Positions 1 through 7,309 of a stretch of 22,107 bases of DNA are shown here, one piece after another. Positions within the stretch are counted from its first letter, which is position 1, and each line of letters opens with the position of its first letter. Under the pieces are notes generated by a model. That model was not told where the DNA came from. It did no database searches and saw only the letters and a program-made list of their open reading frames with translations. A program made the translations under genes and the position numbers. The DNA comes from an uncultured Pelagibacteraceae bacterium (lineage in GTDB: Bacteria; Pseudomonadota; Alphaproteobacteria; Pelagibacterales; Pelagibacteraceae): positions 1-22,107 of the forward strand of contig CACLMO010000014.1 of NCBI GenBank assembly GCA_902608065.1, in the 5' to 3' direction.

Positions 1-72
1 ATTATAAAAAAAATTTTAAAGGATAAAAAATTCAAATACCCAGTTTCATTTTTAAAAGAAAAAAATAATTTT

Positions 73-1893
73 TTATTCCACTGTAACTGACTTAGCTAAA
101 TTCCTTGGCTTGTCTATATCACAATTTTTTAAAGAGGCTACATGATATGCTAACAATTGAAGAGGTATTGTCATTACGAAAGGTGCTAAATGCTCATTAG
201 TTAATGGCATTTCTAAAGTAAATCTTACATTTTCGCTTATAATCTTATTACTTTCATTTGTTACTAAAATTACTTTACCTCCCCTCGCAATTACTTCCTG
301 CATATTAGAAATAGTTTTTTCAAAATATTTATCTTTTGGTGCTAGGATAATAACTGGCAAACCTTCCTCTATTAAAGCTAAAGGACCATGTTTCATTTCT
401 CCAGCAGGATAACCTTCTGCATGAAGATAAGATAATTCTTTTAATTTTAATGCCCCTTCCAAAGCTATTGGAAAAGATAATCCTCTACCTAAAAACATAG
501 CTCCTTTTGCTTTTAGAAAATCTTTAGCAATAATTGGTGTCGTATCCTGACTATAATTTAATGTCTTTCTAATAAGATCTGGAAGTTTTATTAGATCATT
601 AATTTTTTTCTCGTAATCTAGTTTTGAAATTTCATTTCTGATCTGAGAAATCTTAATAGCCAAAATATAAAGTACTAGCATTTGACCTATGAAAGCTTTT
701 GTTGAAGCAACACCTATTTCAGGTCCAGCATGAATAGGCAAAACAAAATCTGATATTCTTGCTATTGAGCTTTCAACAACATTTACAATAGAGCAAGTTT
801 TAACCTTATTTTTTTTACATAAATCAAGAGCTGCAAAAGTATCTGCTGTCTCTCCAGATTGCGATACAAAAACATATAAATTTTCTTTATCAAATTTAAT
901 TCTCCTATATCTAAATTCAGAAGCAATATCTATTTCAATTGGAATATTAGTAAGTTCCTCAAACCAATATTTTGACGTAATACAAGAATGATATGCAGTA
1001 CCACATCCAATTAAAATTATTTTTTTAATATTGCGTGGATTAATTGGAAAATTATATAAATTTATATCTTTTCTTAATTGATCGACATTTTCTTTAATAC
1101 AAGTCTTAACTGTAATATCTTGTTCATTTATCTCTTTAGACATAAAATCCTTATAATCGCCTTTTTCTGCCGTATGTTTATCTTCTGAGAGAATTAAAAT
1201 TTCCTTATTTATTTTTTTGTTATTAGAATTATAAAAATCTACTTTATTTTTTGTTAATATACATACATCGCCATCATCAAGATAAGTAATTTTATTTGTC
1301 ATAGATTTTAATGCATAAGAATCTGATCCAAGATAATTTTCTTCTGGGCCATATCCGACAGCAAGTGGACTTCCCCTTCTAGCTCCCGCTACAATATTAT
1401 TATATTTTCTAAAAAGGATTCCTAAAGCAAAGCTTCCATTAAGTGCTTTTAAGGTTTTATTAATTGCTTCTACTAAATCGAAATCTCTTAAAAAATCTGT
1501 TAATAGAAGAGTAATTACCTCTGTGTCTGTTTGAGATTTAAATTTATAACCTTTTTTTTCTAAAATTCTTTTTAATTCATTAGAATTTTCAATTATTCCA
1601 TTATGAACAACTGAAACTTCTTCTGAAGAATGAGGATGGGCATTAACCTGACTTGGAATGCCATGAGTGGCCCATCTAACATGACCAATTCCCAATGCTC
1701 CATTTGAAGGACTTTTTAATAACATTTTTTCTAAATTGTCTACTCTGCCTGCGCATTTTTTTTCATTTATTTTTCCGTTTACTATCGTGGCAATTCCTGC
1801 TGAATCATAACCTCGATATTCTAATTTTTTTAAAGATTGAATTATATTTGTTGAAACTAATTTATTACTTGCTATTCCTATTATTCCACACAT
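73..1893 (-). CDS. glmS: glutamine--fructose-6-phosphate aminotransferase (isomerizing)
   Basis: Makes glucosamine-6-phosphate from fructose-6-phosphate and glutamine in the cytoplasm, the first step to UDP-GlcNAc for peptidoglycan and lipid A. The 606-residue protein is full length for the family. It begins MCGIIGIAS, so Cys2 becomes the N-terminal nucleophile after Met removal. The class-II glutaminase domain (about 1-240) has HVRWATHG at 71-78 and HNG near 97. Two SIS sugar-isomerase domains follow, with GCGT at 296-299, SQSGET at 344-349 and the KLKEL...HAEGYPAGEMKHGP block near 483-504. The C-terminus DKPRNLAKSVTVE supplies the family lysine (Lys601). Its ATG overlaps the glmU stop by one base (TAATG), so the two are probably translationally coupled. 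No terminator hairpin is visible in the 72 bp downstream. Identity is certain from motifs throughout. Confidence 0.98.
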   Translation of the reverse strand: MCGIIGIASNKLVSTNIIQSLKKLEYRGYDSAGIATIVNGKINEKKCAGRVDNLEKMLLKSPSNGALGIGHVRWATHGIPSQVNAHPHSSEEVSVVHNGIIENSNELKRILEKKGYKFKSQTDTEVITLLLTDFLRDFDLVEAINKTLKALNGSFALGILFRKYNNIVAGARRGSPLAVGYGPEENYLGSDSYALKSMTNKITYLDDGDVCILTKNKVDFYNSNNKKINKEILILSEDKHTAEKGDYKDFMSKEINEQDITVKTCIKENVDQLRKDINLYNFPINPRNIKKIILIGCGTAYHSCITSKYWFEELTNIPIEIDIASEFRYRRIKFDKENLYVFVSQSGETADTFAALDLCKKNKVKTCSIVNVVESSIARISDFVLPIHAGPEIGVASTKAFIGQMLVLYILAIKISQIRNEISKLDYEKKINDLIKLPDLIRKTLNYSQDTTPIIAKDFLKAKGAMFLGRGLSFPIALEGALKLKELSYLHAEGYPAGEMKHGPLALIEEGLPVIILAPKDKYFEKTISNMQEVIARGGKVILVTNESNKIISENVRFTLEMPLTNEHLAPFVMTIPLQLLAYHVASLKNCDIDKPRNLAKSVTVE

Positions 1894-2531
1894 TATTTTT
1901 TTTTATAATTTTTTATTTCTATTTGATTAGATCTTGTTAAAGAGAGTGATTTATTTTTTACATTCTTTGTTAAGGCAGAACCTGCTCCTACTACTGAATT
2001 TTTTCCAATTTTAATGGGAGCAACAAGAGCAGTATTTGAACCAATAAAGGCTCCATCTAATATCTTCGTTTTGTTTTTCTTTTTGCCATCATAATTACAA
2101 GTTATAGTTCCAGCTCCAATGTTTACATTTTTTCCTATCAAAGCATCACCAACATAAGATAGATGACTAATTTTTGTATTTTTTCCAATTTTACTTTTTT
2201 TTAATTCTACAAAATTTCCTACCTTAGATCCTTTTGATAAAAATGTACCAGGTCTTATTCTTGAAAACGGCCCTACATTTACATTATCTTCCATTGTTGC
2301 ATTTTCTATATGAGTAAAAGATAAAATTTCAACATTATTCCCAATTTTTGTTTTTTTTCCTATTACAACATAGGGATTGATAACTACATTTTTTCCATAT
2401 TTTGTATCGTTAGATAAAAATACTGTTTCAGGTGATTTTAAAGTCACACCCATTTTCATAGCCTTCTTCCTCAATTTTTCTTGATTGTATTTTTCTAATT
2501 TAGCTATTTTATTTTTGTTTATTGATGTCAT
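1893..2531 (-). CDS. glmU: GlmU C-terminal half only: glucosamine-1-phosphate N-acetyltransferase
   Basis: A 212-residue left-handed beta-helix (hexapeptide repeat) protein matching only the acetyltransferase half of GlmU, which transfers acetyl from acetyl-CoA to GlcN-1-P. Bifunctional GlmU is about 450 residues. Here the protein starts at the linker helix (SINKNKIAKLEKYN, comparable to E. coli GVNNRLQLSRLERVY) and lacks the nucleotidyltransferase domain with its GxGTRM loop. Acetyltransferase residues are kept: R93 (E. coli R333), K111 (K351), H123 in SHLSYVGDA (catalytic H363), Y126 (Y366), N137 in NVNIGAGTITCNYDG, and K154 (K392). The C-terminus is slightly short but ends in the usual basic tail. 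Only 70 bp separate its start from divergent gph, so the missing half cannot lie next door as a frameshifted remnant. It is coupled to glmS by TAATG. The family call is sure; in vivo substrate use is inferred. Confidence 0.9.
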   Translation of the reverse strand: MTSINKNKIAKLEKYNQEKLRKKAMKMGVTLKSPETVFLSNDTKYGKNVVINPYVVIGKKTKIGNNVEILSFTHIENATMEDNVNVGPFSRIRPGTFLSKGSKVGNFVELKKSKIGKNTKISHLSYVGDALIGKNVNIGAGTITCNYDGKKKNKTKILDGAFIGSNTALVAPIKIGKNSVVGAGSALTKNVKNKSLSLTRSNQIEIKNYKKK

Positions 2532-2601
2532 TAAGATTTCTCTTTACATTAATATAAACTTTGAAATAACTCACAAAATGTTTCTTAATAATACGTAATA
2601 A

Positions 2602-3285
2602 ATGAATCAAAAATTAACAATTTTATTCGACTTGGATGGAACTTTGGTAAATACAGCACCAGATTTAATGCATGCACACAATCATGTAATGAAAAAATAT
2701 GGTTATTCTGAAAGAAAACTTTCGGATATAAAAAAATTAGCAGGTAGAGGATCTAAAGTTATGCTCACAAAATCAATACATGAAATCGCTGAACTTTCAG
2801 GAAAAATAAAAAGAACTAATGATCATATAGATGAAATGACAAAAGAATTTATTGATTATTATAGTAAAAATATTGTCAAAGAAAGCACATTAAAAGATGG
2901 TTTGTTAAATTTTCTTACTTGGTGTAAAAAAAAATCAATTGTGATGGCCGTTTGTACTAACAAACAAGAACATTTATCAATCGATCTTCTAAAAAAAATT
3001 AAAATCTATCACTTTTTTGATTATGTTGCTGGTGGAAATACTTTTAGTTACAATAAACCAGATCCAAGACATCTAACCAACACCATTGAAATTATTGGAG
3101 GTGATATAAAAAAAACTATAATGATAGGAGATAGCGAAACTGATTCTAATGCTTCAAAAGCAGCAAATATTCCATTCATATTAATAAACAACGGTTATAC
3201 AGAAAAAAAAACAAATGAAATATATTATGATTATTTAGTTGAAAATTTTATCGATACAGAAAAAATTATTGAAAAATATTTATGA
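2602..3285 (+). CDS. gph: phosphoglycolate phosphatase-like HAD hydrolase
   Basis: HAD-superfamily phosphatase of 227 residues with the Gph layout. Motif I is FDLDGTLVNTAPD, with nucleophile D10 and acid D12. A helical cap occupies about 20-85, motif II is CTNK and motif IV is GDSETDSNAS near 190. Gph hydrolyses 2-phosphoglycolate, a by-product of oxidative DNA damage repair or of oxygenation reactions, to glycolate. In alphaproteobacteria gph often sits beside glmU-glmS, as here (divergent, 70 bp gap), which supports the assignment over other HAD phosphatases. Its stop overlaps the next start (ATGA), so it is probably the first gene of a four-gene plus-strand transcription unit. Substrate specificity cannot be proved from the sequence; another small phosphosugar remains possible. 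Confidence 0.85.
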   Translation: MNQKLTILFDLDGTLVNTAPDLMHAHNHVMKKYGYSERKLSDIKKLAGRGSKVMLTKSIHEIAELSGKIKRTNDHIDEMTKEFIDYYSKNIVKESTLKDGLLNFLTWCKKKSIVMAVCTNKQEHLSIDLLKKIKIYHFFDYVAGGNTFSYNKPDPRHLTNTIEIIGGDIKKTIMIGDSETDSNASKAANIPFILINNGYTEKKTNEIYYDYLVENFIDTEKIIEKYL

Positions 3286-3881
3286 TTGAATTTAAACTTT
3301 TTTTTGCTTTAATAAGTTATTACTTTGTGATGTTTGCTACACCTGGTCCTAATAATGCTATGCTAACTGCCTCAGGTATTAAATTCGGTTTTAAAAGGAC
3401 TCTACCACATATGTTTGGAATTCCTTTTGGCCACGTTATTCAAATAACTTTAGTTTGTTTTGGTTTAGGTACTTTGTTTCAAAAATTTCCGGCTATTCAA
3501 TTTTATCTTAAATGGCTCTGTTTTTTTTACCTACTATATCTTGGATGGAAAATTCTTGGTTCTTTATCTGATAGTGATAAAGAAAGTGGAAGACCTCTTA
3601 GATTTTACGAAGCTGCTCTTTTTCAATTTATTAATCCTAAAGCGTGGGTTGTAGCATTAACTGCCGCAACTGCATTTTTTCCTAGTGGAGAAAATTTTAT
3701 TATCGCTACAATGTTTGTTGCTGGAACTGCTCCTTTTGTTTGTATCCCTGCTATTTGCATATGGGCACTTTTTGGTTCATCAATTAAAATGATAATAAAA
3801 AATACTAAAATAAAAAAAATTATAGAATATTTATTAGCTATATTATTAGTCGTCACAGCTGTTATAATTGTTATTGATTAA
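3282..3881 (+). CDS. LysE/RhtB-family amino-acid exporter
   Basis: Small inner-membrane protein of 199 residues with about six hydrophobic segments. The N-terminal signature ATPGPNNAMLTASGIKFGFKR and the mid-protein INPKAWVVAL are hallmarks of the LysE/RhtB translocator family. Members export amino acids or related metabolites such as lysine, homoserine or threonine using the proton gradient. The substrate here cannot be told. The start is set by a 4-bp ATGA overlap with the upstream phosphatase gene, which implies translational coupling. The next gene, prpB, begins 12 bp after the stop. Nothing in the operon (phosphatase, methylcitrate enzymes) points clearly to an amino-acid substrate. Confidence 0.9.
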   Translation: MIEFKLFFALISYYFVMFATPGPNNAMLTASGIKFGFKRTLPHMFGIPFGHVIQITLVCFGLGTLFQKFPAIQFYLKWLCFFYLLYLGWKILGSLSDSDKESGRPLRFYEAALFQFINPKAWVVALTAATAFFPSGENFIIATMFVAGTAPFVCIPAICIWALFGSSIKMIIKNTKIKKIIEYLLAILLVVTAVIIVID

Positions 3882-3893
3882 TATTTATGAATT

Positions 3894-4790
3894 ATGCATT
3901 TTACAAAAAAAAATTCCTCTGAAAAAAGGATTGAATTTAGAAATAAATTAGAAAATAAAAAAATTTTAAAATTCCCTGGAGCCTACAATCCACTTACCGC
4001 AAAACTTATAACTGAAATTGGTTTTGACGGTATTTATATCTCTGGAGCCGTTATGTCTAATGACTTGGGTATACCCGACATAGGTCTTACTACATTAAAA
4101 GAAGTAAGTTATAGAGCAAATCAAATATCAAGGGTATCGGATCTACCTTCAATTGTTGATGCTGACACAGGGTTCAAAAACTGTAAAAAGACAATTGAAA
4201 CTTTTGAAAATCTTGGACTTTCAGGTTGCCATATAGAAGATCAAATTGAAGAAAAAAGATGTGGTCATTTAGACAATAAAGAAATTATTTCTACGATTGA
4301 AATGGTAAAAAAAATTAAAACATGTGTCAGTGCCAGAAAAGATAAAAATTTTTTAATAATAGCACGTACTGATGCTAATACTGTTGAAGGATTAAATAAG
4401 ACGATTAATAGAATTAAAGCTTATGAAGATGCAGGAGCTGATATTATTTTTCCTGAAGCCTTACAAGATGAAAAAGAATTTGAAAAAGTTAGAAAAAATT
4501 CAAAAATAAGTCTGTTAGCGAACATGACAGAGTTTGGTAAATCAAAACTTCTTTCTGCTAGTTTGCTAGAAAATTTGGGTTATAATATAGTTATATATCC
4601 AGTTACTACTCAAAGACTAGCCATGAAGAATGTGGAAGATGGATTAAAAGTCATTTTTAAAGATGGACATCAAAATAATATTATCGATAAAATGCAAACT
4701 CGCAAAAGACTTTATGAATTGGTTGAGTATGAAAAATATAACACAGTTGATAAAAAAATTACTGATTTTAAGACTGATGGACACGAGTAA
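3894..4790 (+). CDS. prpB: 2-methylisocitrate lyase (PEP mutase/ICL superfamily)
   Basis: A 298-residue member of the isocitrate lyase/PEP mutase superfamily. It splits 2-methylisocitrate to pyruvate and succinate, the last step of the methylcitrate cycle for propionyl-CoA. Visible motifs are the substrate/Mg region SGAVMSNDLGIPDIG at about 50-64, VDADTGF at 88-94, HIEDQ at 113-117, and the catalytic loop KRCGH at 121-125 with Cys123. The KRCGH form is that of PrpB; true isocitrate lyases carry KKCGH in a much longer protein. The gene directly downstream is a PrpC-type citrate synthase, 3 bp away, which supports the specific call. A nearby upstream ATG at 3887 is out of frame. A broader carboxyvinyl-carboxyphosphonate-mutase-like lyase is the main alternative. 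Confidence 0.88.
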   Translation: MHFTKKNSSEKRIEFRNKLENKKILKFPGAYNPLTAKLITEIGFDGIYISGAVMSNDLGIPDIGLTTLKEVSYRANQISRVSDLPSIVDADTGFKNCKKTIETFENLGLSGCHIEDQIEEKRCGHLDNKEIISTIEMVKKIKTCVSARKDKNFLIIARTDANTVEGLNKTINRIKAYEDAGADIIFPEALQDEKEFEKVRKNSKISLLANMTEFGKSKLLSASLLENLGYNIVIYPVTTQRLAMKNVEDGLKVIFKDGHQNNIIDKMQTRKRLYELVEYEKYNTVDKKITDFKTDGHE

Positions 4791-4793
4791 TTT

Positions 4794-5918
4794 ATGAGTG
4801 ATGACATAAAAAAAGGATTGCTGGGTATAGTTGTTGATGAGACTACCATCTCTCAAGTGATGCCTGATATAAACTCACTTACTTATAGAGGATATGCAGT
4901 ACAAGATCTCTGTGAAAAATGCAGTTTTGAAGAAGTTGCCTACCTAATACTTAATAAAGAATTACCAAATAAAAAAAAATTAAAAAATTTTAAAAAAGAA
5001 TTAGAAATAAATAGAAATATTACAATAAATCTTAGAGAAATTGTAAAACATATGCCAAAAAAATCCCATCCTATGGATGTAGCTAGGACAGTTGTCAGTG
5101 TTTTAGGACTTGAAGATAAAGATACAAATAATAATTTACCGACAGCAAATATGAGAAAAGCAATAAGGATATTTGCAAAAACTCCTACGGCAATGGCTGC
5201 TTTCTTTAGAGCAAGAAAAGATAAAAAAGTAATACCACCAAAAAAGGGTTTGGGTTTTTCAGAGAATTTTTTTTATATGTGTTTTGGGAAAGTGCCTAGC
5301 AAAGAAATTGTTAAAGCTTTTGATGTTTCTTTAATTCTCTATGCTGAGCACAGTTTTAATGTATCTACGTTCACAGCAAGAACAATTACAAGCAGTTTAT
5401 CAGATATGCATAGTGCTATTACTGGTGCTATAGGAAGTTTAAAAGGTCCTCTGCATGGTGGGGCCAACGAAGCAGTAATGCATATGATGAATAAAATTAA
5501 AAAACCAGAAAATGCTTTGAGGTGGATAAACAATGCTCTTGATAAAAAAGAAGTTGTGATGGGTTTTGGACATAGAGTTTACAAGAAAGGTGATTCAAGA
5601 GTACCTACCATGGAGAAATATTTTAAAAAAATTTCTAAAATAAAAAATGATAAAAAATTTCATAAAATTCACGATATCGTTAAAAAAGTAATGATTGAAA
5701 GAAAAGACATCTACCCTAATGTTGATTTTCCAACAGGGCCAACTTATCACTTAATGGGATTTGATACAGATTTCTTTACTCCGATATTTGTTCTATCGCG
5801 AATAACGGGTTGGTCAGCGCATATTATGGAACAACATGCAGCTAATAAATTAATTAGACCGTTATCTAAGTACAGTGGAGAGAAGCATCGTAAAGTAATG
5901 CTTCTCAACCAAAGATAA
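4794..5918 (+). CDS. prpC: 2-methylcitrate synthase / citrate synthase family
   Basis: A 374-residue short-form citrate synthase that condenses an acyl-CoA (propionyl-CoA in the methylcitrate route, possibly also acetyl-CoA) with oxaloacetate. The catalytic triad is visible: His221 in GPLHGGANEAVMHMM, His260 in GFGHRVYKKGDSR and Asp311 in NVDFPTG. AEHSFN (184-189) and the C-terminal RITGWSAHIMEQ are also typical. The length, the lack of the N-terminal extension of hexameric GltA, and the position 3 bp after prpB support PrpC over housekeeping GltA. The start is ATG at 4794. The usual third partner, prpD, does not follow: the unit ends here and faces a convergent gene 3 bp on. Dual citrate/methylcitrate activity is possible and not decidable from sequence. 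Confidence 0.85.
   Translation: MSDDIKKGLLGIVVDETTISQVMPDINSLTYRGYAVQDLCEKCSFEEVAYLILNKELPNKKKLKNFKKELEINRNITINLREIVKHMPKKSHPMDVARTVVSVLGLEDKDTNNNLPTANMRKAIRIFAKTPTAMAAFFRARKDKKVIPPKKGLGFSENFFYMCFGKVPSKEIVKAFDVSLILYAEHSFNVSTFTARTITSSLSDMHSAITGAIGSLKGPLHGGANEAVMHMMNKIKKPENALRWINNALDKKEVVMGFGHRVYKKGDSRVPTMEKYFKKISKIKNDKKFHKIHDIVKKVMIERKDIYPNVDFPTGPTYHLMGFDTDFFTPIFVLSRITGWSAHIMEQHAANKLIRPLSKYSGEKHRKVMLLNQR
5880..5906. other. 9-bp hairpin at the prpC 3' end
   Basis: GAGAAGCAT pairs perfectly with ATGCTTCTC around a 9-nt loop, inside the last codons of prpC and just before the convergent junction with the GYD-domain gene. Neither strand has a T-run after it, so it does not look like a classical intrinsic terminator. 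It may protect the mRNA 3' end or help separate two convergent transcripts; this is inference. Confidence 0.35.
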
Positions 5919-5921
5919 TAA

Positions 5922-6245
5922 CTATTTTCCTGGACCTTTATATGCTGCTGCGATTTTTGAAGCATTTACCGCAACTTCATTAATATTAATCGCTTCGCAA
6001 ACTGCAATATTGCAAAGAGCACCGCTAGCTTCAGTTGCCATTTTTACTCCAGCGCCTTGTGCAAAAGTTCCTTCGAACACTGCTAAAAAATCATAAGGTC
6101 CTCTTAAACCAGTATATGAAACCAATTTAGCTCCAACAGCTTCAGCTGCAACTCGAGCTGCTTGTGCTCTATCTGATTTTGGATCTTTGCAAAAACCTTG
6201 GAATCCTTGAGCAGTATAATTACCTAATGCATAAAATGTTGCCAT
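5922..6245 (-). CDS. GYD-domain protein of unknown function
   Basis: A 107-residue protein (MATFYALGNYTAQGFQGF...) that resembles the small GYD-domain family of alpha/beta-barrel-like proteins found in many proteobacteria, whose function is unknown. The family hallmark is visible as SYTGLRGPYDFLAVFEG, where GPYD stands in place of the usual GxYD. It is rich in Ala and Val with no signal peptide, so it is probably cytoplasmic. The ATG at 6245 was chosen because a textbook AAAGGAG (6251-6257 on the plus strand) lies 5 nt upstream; a TTG 15 bp further out would place that SD inside the gene. The gene is richer in G+C (about 41% by hand count over four 60-base lines) than the surrounding roughly 30%, which suggests high expression. 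It follows nrdB by 59 bp on the same strand and may be cotranscribed or have its own promoter. Confidence 0.75.
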   Translation of the reverse strand: MATFYALGNYTAQGFQGFCKDPKSDRAQAARVAAEAVGAKLVSYTGLRGPYDFLAVFEGTFAQGAGVKMATEASGALCNIAVCEAININEVAVNASKIAAAYKGPGK

Positions 6246-6250
6246 AACAT

Positions 6251-6257
6251 CTCCTTT
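6251..6257 (-). promoter_or_regulatory. strong Shine-Dalgarno of the GYD-domain gene
   Basis: The minus strand reads AAAGGAG followed by 5 nt and ATG. This is the best anti-16S match I see upstream of any start in the window, where most genes have no recognisable SD. It decides the start codon at 6245. Confidence 0.8.
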
Positions 6258-6304
6258 CAAGAGATTAGTTTACTAACAGTTATGTATTTAAGGAAGTGAA
6301 TTAA

Positions 6305-7309
6305 TTATGAAAAGGCGTCTGCCCAAGTACCTTTTGTTGAAGCTTTAGAATATTCTGTTGCCCTACCTTCAAAAAAATTCATGTGTTCAACTGCATTAAG
6401 CATTGTGTCTAACCAAGTGAGAGGATTTTTATCTACTTGATATATTGGTTCAAGTCCAAGTTGAATTAATCTACGATTTCCAATCCAGCGTATATATTTT
6501 TTAACTTCGTCGGCAGTAAGGCCTTTAATTGGACCCATTTCGAAAGCTAAATTTATAAAAGCATCCTCATGGGAAACTATTGTTCTGCACGCTTCGTAAA
6601 GTTCTTTTTTAAGTTTTTCATTCCAGATTTTTGGATTTTCATCAACAAAAGTTCTAAATAATTTAATCATAGAATTGCAGTGTAAAGTTTCATCTCTAAC
6701 TGACCATGTAACTATCTGACCCATTCCTTTCATTTTGTTTTGTCTCGGAAAATTTAATAGAATAGCAAAACTTGCAAACAACTGAAGACCTTCTGTAAAA
6801 GCGCTAAACACTGCTACGGTTTTAGCTATATCTTCTTCCGAGTTAACATTAAAACCTTGCATATAGTCATATTTATCTTTCATTTGTTTATATTTCATAA
6901 AAGCAGAATATTCAGACTCTGGCATTCCTATCGTGTCAAGCAAATGTGAATAAGCTGCTATATGGACTGTTTCCATTGAAGCAAAAGATGTCATCATCAT
7001 TAAAACTTCTGTTGGTTTAAATACAGTAGTATAATGTCGTAAATAACAATTATTAACCTCAACATCAGCTTGGGTAAAAAACCTAAATATTTGAGTTAAC
7101 AAATTCTTTTCAGAGTGATTTAAATTTTTTTGCCAATCTCTCACATCATCACCTAAAGGAACTTCTTCCGGAAGCCAATGAATTCTTTGCTGTGTTAACC
7201 AAGCATCATAACACCACGGATATCTAAACGGTTTGTAAACAGGGTTTTCTGTAAGTAAACCTGATTTTTTTTTAATATCTTTATTTTTTTCTAATTTTAC
7301 TACTGACAT
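6305..7309 (-). CDS. nrdB: ribonucleoside-diphosphate reductase beta subunit (class I, radical subunit)
   Basis: Ferritin-like R2 subunit that houses the metal cofactor and stable tyrosyl radical for ribonucleotide reduction. Numbered from the ATG at 7309, the metal ligands are D82 (QADVEVN), E113 and H116 (METVH), E173 (FTEGLQLF), and E207 and H210 (RDETLH). The radical tyrosine is Y120 (HIAAYSH), at the same +7 spacing from the first ligand Glu as E. coli Y122. This fits a Tyr-radical class I enzyme, not the Tyr-less class Ic type. I chose ATG at 7309, which overlaps nrdA by 10 bp and has GAAGAG upstream; a GTG at 7318 is the alternative. The N-terminus has no ATP-cone. It is translationally coupled to nrdA. 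Confidence 0.96.
   Translation of the reverse strand: MSVVKLEKNKDIKKKSGLLTENPVYKPFRYPWCYDAWLTQQRIHWLPEEVPLGDDVRDWQKNLNHSEKNLLTQIFRFFTQADVEVNNCYLRHYTTVFKPTEVLMMMTSFASMETVHIAAYSHLLDTIGMPESEYSAFMKYKQMKDKYDYMQGFNVNSEEDIAKTVAVFSAFTEGLQLFASFAILLNFPRQNKMKGMGQIVTWSVRDETLHCNSMIKLFRTFVDENPKIWNEKLKKELYEACRTIVSHEDAFINLAFEMGPIKGLTADEVKKYIRWIGNRRLIQLGLEPIYQVDKNPLTWLDTMLNAVEHMNFFEGRATEYSKASTKGTWADAFS

Noticed and set aside
1..72. Terminator downstream of glmS
   Set aside because: There are A/T runs but no hairpin. The window edge prevents seeing the next gene.
2532..2601. Remnant of the lost GlmU N-domain or a regulatory RNA between glmU and gph
   Set aside because: The 70 bp hold no open frame matching the nucleotidyltransferase and no stable structure. 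They are adequate only for divergent promoters, and no clear hexamer pair stands out.
5880..5906. Intrinsic terminator for prpC
   Set aside because: The 9-bp hairpin is real but no T-run follows on either strand, so I list it only as a hairpin.
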